From Gymnorhina tibicen (lineage: Eukaryota; Chordata; Aves; Passeriformes; Artamidae), in the NCBI GenBank assembly GCA_013399875.1, contig VXAZ01009688.1, forward strand, positions 62,830 through 126,829: 64,000 bases of DNA. The letters run 5' to 3'. The position numbers and the translations under genes are program-made. Below, piece after piece: positions 1 to 9,989 of this stretch (position 1 is its first letter; every line of letters begins with the position of its first letter). The notes beneath the pieces were generated by a model. That model worked only from the letters and a program-made list of their open reading frames with translations. It did not search any database and was not told the DNA's origin.

Positions 1-257
1 TAACATTTGGGGCTGCTACAGCTCTTTTCTTGCCTACAGTTTTAACTTTGGCTGACTTCCATAAACTTAATTTAACATCAGTGTTTAGTGTGGTATTTTT
101 TCAGGAGTATTTTTTTTTTTTTTAATTGATTCATAGGTTTAGAAAGTGTGTGGAAGCCATAAATGAGGTTCTTCTCTCCATGGAGTTGCTGAGGTGATTA
201 TGGTGAAATGATAAACTTGGTCATAAATCACAATTGATCCTCATGGCAATGAGATCA
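1..257. other. AT-rich non-coding segment
   Basis: No supported gene is visible. The segment contains a run of 14 T at 110-123. The short open frames here carry no recognisable domain. Confidence 0.6.
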
Positions 258-328
258 CCAGGGCAGAGGGTTGGGACCAGAGGCTCTTAAAGGTCACTTC
301 CACCCCAAGCCATTCTGTAGTTCTGAGA
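258..328 (+). mobile_element. CR1 LINE 3'-end fragment
   Basis: About 70 bases match the last part of avian CR1 in sense orientation: the 'gggttgg' block, 'cttaaaggtcacttccaccccaagccattctgtagttctg', and a degenerate octamer tail. It is 5'-truncated and diverged, so probably an old insertion. It cannot encode protein. The 5' limit is uncertain by about 10 bases. Confidence 0.75.
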
Positions 329-333
329 AGAAA

Positions 334-867
334 AAATACATCTAAACACTGATGGGAAAAATCCTTCTGCTGCTCACCTGGAATGGAGAGCCCAGAAGAG
401 CTGAGTGTGGGTAAAGAGTGTGGCTGGCATGTGGAGCTTTATTTCTTGGAGAAATTCGGGACTGCAGGAGAGGAAGACAAGGCTGTGCTGTGGGGAGCAG
501 GAGGAGTCCCTGCCTTGCAGTTCTTCCCACTATTCTGAGGGGTTTTCCCCTCAAAATGAGACCTTGTATGAACTAAATATTGCAATTTACCAGCGTTAGG
601 AAGGACTTTGCAGTCAGTTCCATCCTGATTTCCATGTGTAATTTGCAATGTTTACTGGATAGCTGACAGATGAAATTAGGAAGAAGACCTTTTTAATTTA
701 ATTAAAACCCATCTAAATTGTGGAATATATTAGTGAAAAACAACCCTTGTCATCTTTTCTTTGGGTTTCCCATGATCTGGCATAAAAATGATGTGTAATG
801 TAAATGTTTATACCTTGGTGGATGTTGTTAAGCCATTTAAAGTTAAGTAATGTTTGCCTGTTTCAAA
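334..867. other. Non-coding segment, nothing recognised
   Basis: Several overlapping short open frames exist on both strands between 342 and 648. None has an identifiable domain and none stands out from the others, so I treat them as chance frames. No repeat family was recognised. Confidence 0.55.
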
Positions 868-1040
868 ACTTTAATTAGCATTTAACAAGAAAGCAACAGT
901 CTAGCCAATTAGAGATTTAAGCAATAACACACACTCACTTCCATTTTCTAGCAATTAATTGATAACTAGTTTACTGTGGTCTAATAATTAAATGAGAAAA
1001 CATTCCAAGCAAATTGAAAGCATTGATGCAAATGAGCTCT
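868..1040. promoter_or_regulatory. Possible enhancer: homeodomain and octamer motifs
   Basis: An AT-rich block carries TTAATTAG (871-878), CCAATTAG (905-912), AATTAATTGAT (953-963), a RUNX-like TGTGGT (975-980) and a perfect POU octamer ATGCAAAT (1026-1033). Such clustering is typical of conserved developmental enhancers in birds, but AT-rich DNA yields these short motifs by chance too. Conservation cannot be judged from one sequence. Confidence 0.25.
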
Positions 1041-1200
1041 GCATTTTTTCTTTTCAAATTCACTGACCATGGTATCTAATCTGCCGTGAACAGAGGAAGG
1101 CTGAATTATCCCAAATCCACGCTCAGGCTGCCTCACCAGCCCTTAAAGAGACACAGGGCTCTTTGGGGGAGCTTTAATTGCTTTGCTGAGGGAGTCTTGG

Positions 1201-1805
1201 AGCAGAGCTGGAGTTGGGAATGTGGTGTAGGGGAATGGGCTGGCTGGGCTCTGGCTCCTGGGAATGGGCTCCTCTCCCTGTGCTTGGGGTCAGGGCAGGG
1301 CACAGACACTGTGGTGCTGCTGGGGCTCTGCACCCACCTGGGTCATTCCCAAGGGAAAGTCTCACCTGTGCCTGAATCCAAGCAGTCACCGAGCAGCAGA
1401 GCTGGAGTGGGAATGCAGAGCAGAGGGCTGGGCTGGCTGGGCTCTGGCTCCTGGGACTGGGCTCTTCTTGTGTTTGGGATAAGAGCAAGGGAAGAAACTG
1501 TGGTGCTGCTGGGGCTCTGCACCCACCTGGGTCATTCCCAAGGGACAATCTCAGCTGTGCCTCAATCCAGGTGGTCATGGTTCCGCTGTGAGCGGCAGAG
1601 CTGGAGTTGGGATTGCGGCAGGGTGGGATGGGCTGGCTGGGCTGTGGCTCCTGGGAATGGGCTCCTCTCCCCGTGCTTGGGGTCAGGGCAGGGGGCAGAA
1701 GTTGTGATGCTTTTGGGGTTCTGCACCCCCCTGTCTCCCATGGGTCATTCCCAAGGGAAGCTCTCTGCGGTGCCCCAATCCGAGCGGTCATGGTTCCGCT
1801 GTGAG
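1201..1805. repeat. Minisatellite, three copies of a ~194-210 bp unit
   Basis: Three imperfect tandem copies start near 1201, 1395 and 1594. Each begins with a variant of 'agcagagctggagt' and contains 'tgggctggctgggct', 'ggctcctggga', 'gcacccacctgggtcattcccaaggga' and a closing block with 'gcggtcatggttccgctgtgagc' (clearest in copies 2 and 3). Unit lengths are about 194, 199 and 210 bases. The array lies inside an open frame running from 1086 to 1850, but that frame begins at GTG, and the unit spacing is not consistently a multiple of three. I regard the open frame as a product of the G-rich repeat. Confidence 0.9.
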
Positions 1806-2511
1806 CAGCAGGCCTGGCTCTCGCTCCTCCACCAACAGCAAGAGGAATGAAATGTTTAACAAAGAAGGATCTGAGTTGGTAAAATCACTTGGTGCATTCT
1901 GGCCGTGGAAATTGAAGGCATTTTTCTCCGGAATGCGGCGGCGATGGCTGAGAATTGCTCCTTACAAACAGGAAATATCCCTGGCTCCCGCACTCGAGGT
2001 GCAGCAATCTCCCAGGATGGAGGAAAAGGTCTCATTTTGTCTCGGAGTTCACCCATTTATGAGCTCTTCCTCATCTGGACGGGCAGCGAGGTGAAATTGC
2101 CTGAGCTCTATTAAGCTTTAAACACGAGCCATCCATCCCAGGAAAACACTCCTCAAAGCCTTGTGCTTCTCAATTCCACTGCTGCCTGTTGCCTGCCTGC
2201 CACATCGACGTGCGGGGAGCAAACCCAGACCATTTCCACCGCTTTTCCAGCGTGACGGAGCTGTAAAACTGGGAGGTGATACCAGCAGTTTTATGGACTC
2301 TCCCCCTGCGCAGTTCCTGTTTGTTTATCCTCTCTAAATTAAGAGCTGCTGTTTTTCCGGTGGGAGCTCAGTGTATGCGACCTCCTGGCAGTACTTAGAA
2401 TAATTTACAGTAGAAAAAAAATCTTTAATCTGAACAAGTGTTGCCCAAAATACTCACTTAGGTTCACGTTTTAATGTGTTGTGTTTAATATATTGTGTTT
2501 TCCCTCACTAG
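1806..2511. other. Non-coding segment, nothing recognised
   Basis: Mixed-composition DNA without a recognised repeat. Short frames between 1856 and 2114 overlap on both strands and have no domain. The final 20 bases form the polypyrimidine tract of the possible exon that follows. Confidence 0.5.
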
Positions 2512-2671
2512 ATTGGAGATGATGGAGAAATCAGAATGTCAGCTACGTCTAATTCCAGGTTTAAGACTTCAGACAGATCCTTCTGCTTTCCCTGTGAGCA
2601 GAGCCTTGGGAGAGGAGCTGAGGAGCAGCCCTGGGAGTGCCCACAGGAGGATGTTGACCTGAAGGCCTCCT
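2512..2671 (+). other. Possible internal exon (160 nt) bounded by strong splice signals
   Basis: The 5' edge follows a good acceptor (TTGTGTTTTCCCTCACTAG, ending at 2511). The 3' edge precedes a perfect donor, GTGAGT at 2672-2677. Two plus-strand frames are open across most of the segment. The frame starting at 2512 reads IGDDGEIRMSATSNSRFK and continues to the donor. The next frame is open to a TGA near 2658. I recognise no protein family in either frame. It could be a coding exon, a lncRNA exon or a decoy pair of sites. No other exon of the same gene was identified. Confidence 0.25.
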
Positions 2672-5185
2672 GTGAGTGACCATCACCTGATTCCCCCAGG
2701 TGCCTTCCCCTGGGGATGGGCTCCCGCTTTCCTGGCTGTTTTATTCCCACAGACTCCATCCCCTGCTTTTCTCTGGACTGCTGTAAATACAATTTCTCTG
2801 GAGGCTGTTGTGGCCGTTCCCAGACAAGCTGAGGGATGAGCTGTCCCTTCCCAGTTATTTAATAACCACCATTTACTGGGGTCCCCACTAAGAGTCTCTG
2901 GCTCTCCCTGAAATGCTTCCCGAGCTGAAAACCAGATAATATTGGAAGTAACTCGGGCATTTTGGGATATTTCATGTCACAGAAATATGGTAGAATTACA
3001 CGATAAGTATTGATTCCCATTTATCACTGCTTCATAATACTTTTTTATTAAACTTTATTTAATCCTTGCTTTCCAACTCATTCCGTTGTCTCCGGCTGTG
3101 CCAGACCTTGATGATTTATTATGGCCTCTTAATAGACATACATTTGGAGTTCCAGAGGGGAGAGCCATATTAGTTCCTTCAATCTTTTCGAGTGCCCAGA
3201 GAGGATTACTTTGGGGAACACTTGCTTAAAAAGCCTTCCTAAAGCTCATTTCCAGTTGGAAGTGACTCCAGTGGTGGGTTTGAGGCAGCTTGAGCCAGGG
3301 TTTGAAGAAAAGGTTCCTGCTGGGGAGGCTGGATAAGTGGAGATTTTAGACTATTTTGTTTTCTCTTCCTCCAGAGCGTCACAGCCCATAGGATCAGGGG
3401 TTATGGGGCTGTTTTACATGGAAATGGGGACAAAGCAAACCTCACCCTTACAGTTTTTCCCTCCTTCCCAGCAGCTGTTGGGAACACGAATATTATCCTG
3501 CTGTATATGCACAGCTATAATTTGAAATTATAAATAGTGCCTAATTTTACTGGTATTTACTCCACAGACATAAATAGAGCTCAAACTAACTGGAAAATAA
3601 AAATAAAAGAGCACTTCTATCTCCTGGAGATGTCAGTGCTGGCTGGAATTTACTTTGATCTGATTAAGTATCGCATATAATTTTTCATCACACTGTATAT
3701 TTAACAAAATCAGTCTGTGATTTAATATTGAGAAGAAAAATGGTGACAAATATAAATGCTATTTATTAAGCAGCAAATAAGCATGGCCTGTCACCGAAAG
3801 GGTTGCTGTTTATAGTGAGTGAGTGTCAAAGTAATACAAATAGTTGGATATTTCAGGTAAAAATGTATTTTTTTTTAATGAGCAGATGGAAAATCCTGAA
3901 GTTTGGCAAAATAATTATGAGCCATAATGCTCTTGAATTTATTCAAGAAATAGAGCTCCTTATTTGTGGAGTTTTGAGACATTTCTTGCATTTATTCCCA
4001 TGTTACAACTTATTTATGATTTATTCCGATTTGTCCCCTCTGTGGAATGAAAGGGTGTTGTGCCATTGCCATGTGCAGTGGGGAATCCCCCCAAAAATCA
4101 CCTGTGTTGGATTATTGATGTGGTAGCCCCTGAATGCTTTTTCTCTTTTATTTTAAACTTACTCATTTCTCCTGGAGACGTAACTGAGGTTTGTGATAGC
4201 CATCACCCAGAGTGCAGCGCTTCCAAACCCAAACCGCGTCCTCCAATCTTTCCAGGGAGCAACTGAGACAATTTGTTAATGAGCTGATGTCTGGAGTGGC
4301 TCCTCATTTTGAGCAGCACCCTAGAGCATGGAAATCTTCTTTATTCCTGGCTGTTAATAAGTGATTATTCCCCCGTTATCGCCACTATTATTTGTTAATG
4401 GCTGTTGCGGTGTTTCGGTCACGCTCATCATCCCGGTTTCCAGCAGCAGCTCTGGGATGTGGGCGCTGTCCCACCTCCCCTCGGTGCCAGGGTGACTCTC
4501 CTGCAAGGGCACCCAGAGGTTGCTGCTCTGCTGCCAGCGAGGAGAGAATCCTGGCTGTGATCCTGGTAACTCCTGGGGAGTGGAGATTCCCGGGAGGCAC
4601 GGGCTGAGCCGCTGCTGGGAAGCTGGAGCTGCTCCTTAAGTGCCAGAGGGCTGCTGAAAGCTTGGAACCCCCCAGAATCAGGTTTGAGCTCCTGGAGCTG
4701 TCCCTGGTCTGTCGGAAAGAAATGGCACAAGGCTTTTAAAGGCTCCTGGGGAGAGGAGGACGCTGCAGCAGAGAGGGGATGAAGCTTTGTTTGTACTTTT
4801 GCACCTCTTTCCTGTTTCTTATCACTCGGGAAAGGTTTGGTCAGCTCCTGCCCCTGGCTGTGTGTTGGTTAAGGTGGGTCGTGCTTCAGGTTTTAGGGGA
4901 AGGCTTTAGGAAGGCAGCACTTGGAGCTGGAAGGATGGGCCAGCTTTGCTCCAGCCGGCAGGGCTCAGGGGGCTGCCCGTGGCTCATGTGAGGGGGAGTC
5001 GCTCCCCTGGCATCCCCTTCCCTTCCTCGGTGCCTCCAGCACTTCTCGCCGCTCTCCAGGATTTCCCCTCTCCTTCCAGCAGAGTGCATTGCAGCAGTGC
5101 TGTTCAGCTTTCCCTGCTCTCCTTGTTTTGCTCAGTGCACAGTTGTTGATTTTATTATTACTATTTTTTTTTTTTTATTTTCAGT
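2672..5185. other. Intergenic or intronic DNA; AT-rich between ~2,940 and 4,200
   Basis: No repeat family or gene was recognised. Several stretches between 2,940 and 4,200 are AT-rich (for example 3,520-3,780). The block at 4,430-4,620 is more GC-rich. A run of 14 T at 5164-5177 ends the segment and forms part of an acceptor-like signal. Confidence 0.5.
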
Positions 5186-5245
5186 GGATTGCTTTCAGGG
5201 AAATATTCACCAAACACATAAAGAGCCGTGGGACTGTCCTCCCCG
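5186..5245 (+). other. Weak exon candidate (60 nt)
   Basis: A long polypyrimidine tract (T14 at 5164-5177, then ATTTTCAG) gives a strong acceptor ending at 5185. A donor-like CCCC|GTAAGA follows at 5246. The 60-base interval is open in at least two frames, one reading WIAFREIFTKHIKSRGTVLP. No homology is recognised. T-rich runs often create false acceptors, so confidence is low. Confidence 0.12.
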
Positions 5246-6520
5246 TAAGATGTGCACAGCACCGGCTCCAGCCGAGATGTGATGAGCAGGAGCTGCTGCT
5301 GCCTCAGGCAGAAAGAGCCTCTTTCGTTCCACCTGTGGGAATCGTTTCTCACAGTGCAGTGCAAGGCTGTGCCCAGCTGGGCACGGGGACAGGGAACAGG
5401 GATGGGGGGAAAAGGGGGCAGGATGTGGGGGCTGCTCCCAGGAACCCCTCTGCTTCCAGAGCAGATGGCCAGCTGGCAAATGAAAGAGTGTCCCAGACGT
5501 GGTGAGTTCCTATTTACATTTATAAAAATTCCCCACTCTTCTGCCTTCTGCTGGAAATTCGCTCAGTAGCTCCAAGCATTTGGTGAAACTCCTGAGCTTC
5601 CACATAAACAGAGCTCCAGGGGTGGCCACCCCCCCCTGCCCAGCCCTGGATGCCATCACTCTGCCTTTCTAACCAGAAATATTTGTTTAAATAGCTTGAT
5701 TTGTCTCTGCTGACTCACAGCTTAATGGGATGTTAAATCTGTTTGTCTCAGTGCCTCGTTCCAGTGTCTGCGTGCTCCCTGGGACAAACTCCATCATCTC
5801 CCAGGGCACCCGGCCCAAAGGGCAGGGCAAGGTCCGTGGGCGAGGACCCGACCTGCAGAGGGGAACGAGGGCACGGATGGGGGGAAACCAGCACGGATGC
5901 TTCGTGCTCTGCAGGCACCTTTGCAAGGCAGGAGATCTTCTCCCAGGTTTTTTCCACTTGACTGCACTGGTTTTGTATGGAGGGGAAAAAACCCAAGTAC
6001 TTTTTTATGTTCTGTGTTATTTTTTTAATAGCTCAACACTCGCTGGATCTTTGCAGTGTTCAAGACCTCATGAATTTTTAAGAAGACCCAACTGAAAACG
6101 CGAACAGAACGTGTTTGTACCCAGGAGGATCTTTCACGCCTTTCCTGACTGTTCTGTGAGCTCCTTGGGGTCACGGCTCCTCCTGCAAGGCTGGAGAGCT
6201 CCCTGTAAATCCCTGGGATGTGTCCTTGGGGGTTTGAGCTGTCCCAGGAGTGTGGCACCTCTGGCTTTGACCTTGCTGATGTGAAAACTCCAGGTGGAGT
6301 ATTCGGGACTTGCCAGCAAAGCTGGGGTTTGTTGGGGGCCACTGAGGGTCCCTCTGAGGGACACCCCAAGGCTGTTATCCACAGGCACTGCCAAGCACAC
6401 AGGAGCGAGGAATGTTTCTTCCCATTAACCAGTCTTGGTTCCAGTAACAGTTTTGGTGGTTTCCTACAAGGAAACTTGGGTTCAGAGGAGTTCCTGATCT
6501 GTTCAAAGGGTTTCATGTTA
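5246..6520. other. Non-coding segment, nothing recognised
   Basis: Open frames overlap on both strands (for example 5,252-5,569 and 5,730-6,095) without recognisable domains. No repeat was identified before the CR1 at 6521. Confidence 0.5.
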
Positions 6521-6687
6521 TGTGAGGCCCTGGCACAGTGTGCCCAGAGCAGCTGTGGCTGCCCCTGGATCCCTGGCAGTGCCCAAGGCCAGGCTGGACG
6601 GGGCTTGGGACAGTGGGAGGTGTCCCTGCCATGGCAGGGGTGGCACTGGATGGGCTTTAATGTTCCCTCCTATGATTCAAGGTTCTC
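6521..6687 (+). mobile_element. CR1 LINE 3'-end fragment
   Basis: Sense-strand CR1 tail containing the core 'gtgcccagagcagctgtggctgcccctggatccctggcagtgcccaaggccaggctgga', the 'gtgtccctgccatggcagg' block and the terminal 'cctatgattc'. The 5' end is truncated. The 3' end is slightly degenerate. It belongs to the same subfamily as the copies at 23,572, 28,598, 35,933, 50,730 and 52,119. Confidence 0.95.
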
Positions 6688-7365
6688 CAAGGTTGTACCT
6701 GCACCAGGCAACTTCCAAGGCCTCTCCTTTCCCTGAAACAGTTCCCAATATTTCTGCCTTACATTAGCATTCTTCAGTGGAGAACATTTTCTATTTTCAG
6801 CAGTCTTTCTGATATGTTTTTTTTCCATTCCCTTCTGGTCCATTTTGTGAGAAAATTGAAGCACATTTCAGGACATGTTGTTTCGACAGAAGGGAAATAA
6901 CCCTTTTCTTCCCTGGTGGAAGCAGCACTGTCCAAATTGGTGAGGTTCTTTCCCTCCCAGACATTTCTGCTCTCCTGGAAGAGAAGCTGGGCAGTCATTC
7001 TCTTGCCACATGGAAAATGAGAGTTCTGGTGTTGGATTTTAAAGCGAGAACAGGATGTAGATGCCTACACGCCATGGGAAAACAGTCCTGCAAAATCTGC
7101 TACAAAAAGCACGTTGGGAAAAATTGCCCGTGACAAGGGACAGGCACTTTTAATCTCATTTTCAGAATTTATAGAAAATCTGTTGTCTGCCTTAACTGGC
7201 TTCTTGGAATACATTGTCTTGTGCCAGAAGGAGGGTGTAGGAAGGAGGAGGGACTGAGTGAGAGGTGCTTCGAAATGAAGCGGTTTAGCTTCTCTTTGGG
7301 CCTCTGTCACTGGGTTTTTGTAGATTATCTTCTGAGCCAGGTTTCCTGAGGTGGAAGGTAGAGGG
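6688..7365. other. Non-coding spacer between two CR1 fragments
   Basis: No gene or repeat recognised. The minus-strand open frames covering this stretch have no identifiable domain. Confidence 0.5.
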
Positions 7366-7551
7366 TGCTGGGCACTGCCCAGGCTCCCCAGGGAATGGGC
7401 ACGGCCCCGAGGCTGCCAGAGCTCCAGGAGCGTTTGGGCACCGCTGCCAGGGATGCCCAGGGTGGGGTTGTTGGGGGGTCTGTGCAGGGCCTGGGGTGGG
7501 ACTGGGTGATCCTTGTGGTTCCCTTCCATCCCAAGATATCCTGTGATTCCA
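7366..7551 (+). mobile_element. CR1 LINE 3'-end fragment, different subfamily
   Basis: Matches a second CR1 tail type: 'tgggcactgcccaggctccccagggaatgggcacggccccgaggctgccagagctccaggagcgtttggg', then 'gtctgtgcagggcctggggt', 'gatccttgtggttcccttcc' and a terminal 'cctgtgattcc'. It is the complement of the type seen at 32,656 and 51,037. 5'-truncated. Confidence 0.9.
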
Positions 7552-8925
7552 AACCCTTCCCAGTTCTCCCTCCATCGGTCATTTTCTATAGGAGAGAGTA
7601 AAACACTGCACCCATTTTAGGTGAGGAGACTTTTTTCCTAAATATCCCCAGATCTTGTACCAGACGTGGGGCAAACCTTGTTCCCAGTGCAGCAGCAGGT
7701 CCTGCCTCTGTCCCGGTGTGTGGATGTGCCTTGCTCCTGTCCCTGGGCTGTGCCGGTGGCTCCCCAGGTGTGGCCCAAAGCTGCTCCCCAGCTGTTCCTT
7801 CAGGGAGCCCTGCACTTCTTGTTTCTCTCCCCCTGGGACTGCACAGCCCCTGGAGCCGTGTGCCAAGAGCAGCAAGTAGGACTGGAGAGTTCTCATTCTT
7901 AAGCAATTTAATCCTACAGGCTAGAAACTCCTTGGGATAGCAAGATCCAGGAAAAATACAGCTTTTATGGCCTTTAAATCAAAGATTCCTGACAAGCTAA
8001 TAATGGGCTACTGTGCTCTTGGTGACAAGGATTTTGCAGTGGCAGCGTTAGGAACTGCCTTTGTCACTGCTCGTGGCTGGACATGGACTGGTTTATATCT
8101 GGATCCTTCCCAGGGGTGGTGCAGAGCAGGAGGAGCAGGAATGCTGGTTAAATAAATCCAACCTCCGTGCCTGGGCTGGAGTTTGGAGCTGTGGGGCCTT
8201 GGCCAGGGCAATTACGAGGCAGGACGCTGCAGGAGTGTTGAGCAGCAGCTCATTACTACGAGGGCTTTATCTTTGTAGTGTGATGGGAGTTAAGTTTTCC
8301 TCCTTGCCAGCACTAATAGTTGAATATTCCGATAAACACATTAGCTGTGCAGAAGGAAAGGGGTCAGGATCAGCTCTTCAGGGAGATGATCTATTAGGAA
8401 ACTGCTGTAACAGGCTCCCTCGTACTTTTGAGGCTTCGTAAGGAAAGGTTGTGGATATTTTAGCCTTGATCTCATAAAGTGCTTTTTAGTCCTGTTTACA
8501 GTGACATTATTTGTGCGCTGGAAATTGTGTACGTGCTCAAGTGCTCTGCTGGACTGGGGCAATGGGGCCTGGACAGGGAGAAGGCTCCCTTCTTCCAGCA
8601 CTTCTTAAGTTGCTTTTATCAGCTTCCAAAGGGAATCTTGGTGAAAAGCTCTTAGATCTTCCCTGGCTGGGAAACAAACAAACGTGTTTAGAATATAGGA
8701 TGATGTTGAAGAGGGTGAGAGGAGGGGATTCAGAATCTGCATTTTGGCTCAGCCTCTGTGTGTGGGAAGGGCCATGTGTGGATGGGGAGGAGTGAGAAAG
8801 TTCCTCAGCCAGGTGTGTTTTCCAGGCCAACCTTGGAAAGTCTCCCAGGCAAACTCGGTTATCCCGTGCCATTGTATTTCTGTCTCGGAGTGCGCTGGAG
8901 GTGACGTCAGGTATGCATCAAGTAA
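7552..8925. other. Non-coding segment, nothing recognised
   Basis: Open frames on both strands near 7,580-7,940 and 8,061-8,872 overlap heavily and show no domain. No repeat was recognised. Confidence 0.5.
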
Positions 8926-9744
8926 ATGGCTCAGGAGAAGGAAACTGTCAGGCAGCCATACATCAAAGAGAGTTATGGGCAAGTTTATGGGTTCTCAACT
9001 CTTAATGCACCTTGCAGCTTTAGCATAGCAGCTGAGCTCACAGTGAGACAACAGCTGACAGGATTATATTTTATTTTAAGAAGTTTATATTTTAAGAAGC
9101 CCATTTGCTGCTTTCTTCCTCTCCTACTTCAGTTTTTGTCTTGGAAACAAATGGTTATGGAACTTGAGCTTCCTTGTCACTGTCTGAAGTGCCCCCTCAG
9201 GTCACTTTCTTTTGGTGTTCCCTCTTTTCCTGCACATTTAGGAGCATCTGGTCCAGAAGATGAAGCGTGGGGTTTTGTGGGTGCTGTGTGGGATGCTGGG
9301 GCTGGCCTTGCCCTCTCCCATGTACCCGCAGGGTCAGGGTGTGGAAGGAAGGCATGGAACAACTCAGACCTGAGGTTGAATGTGTGTCCTGTGGCATCTT
9401 CACGGGATAAATATAAATACCTGAATGGCTCCATGATGTATTCAAAAACAGGTGTCCATAAATATCTTCATTTTTTATATATGGATAGATGGGAAGGGAG
9501 GTGGTTCTGCCCCTCTGCTTCACCCCAAGGACTGCTGCAGCTTTCCATGTTTCCTGGGGAGAAGGGGAGAGCAGGACAGAGCCTTGTCCCAGGTGATCCC
9601 TTCTCTGCAGGTGTGCAGGGGCTGCTGGAGCCTGGGGCAGGGATGGCTCCCAGCCCACTGCAGTCTCCTGACAGGCAGAGATTTGGCACTCTGCTCTCGT
9701 GGCAGGCTCCAGCTTCATTTGCCTGTGCTTTCAGCCACTTCTGA
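8926..9744 (+). other. Long open reading frame of unknown status (272 codons)
   Basis: An ATG-initiated frame runs uninterrupted from 8926 to a TGA at 9742. The start context is weak (T at -3, G at +4). The first half is rather AT-rich, the second half GC-rich. Residues about 50-70 form a hydrophobic stretch (FKKPICCFLPLLLQFL) that could resemble a membrane segment by chance. No family is recognised. Minus-strand frames overlap it. I consider chance more likely than a gene. Confidence 0.1.
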
Positions 9745-9989
9745 CTCACTGGAACACCCTGAGCAGCAGCAAAAGTGACTAAAAAAAGGACAAAACCCAA
9801 GGACTGTGTATGTTTATTTACCCCAGTTTGTGCCTGGGACCCCGAAGAACTTCAGCTCTCCCTGTTTTCCTCCAGCCAGGCCAGCTCCTTGCCCCTGGCC
9901 CGGGTGAGAGAGGGCAGACCTGGGGTGCAGCCTGTGCTGAGGGGTGTGCTGGCCCCGAGCACGGCGTGACCCCTGGGTTCAGCAGCTGA

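Noticed and set aside
1086..1850. 254-codon frame with internal repeats, resembling a repeat protein
   Set aside because: It begins at GTG, not ATG, and repeat lengths are not consistently multiples of three. It is best explained by the G-rich minisatellite.
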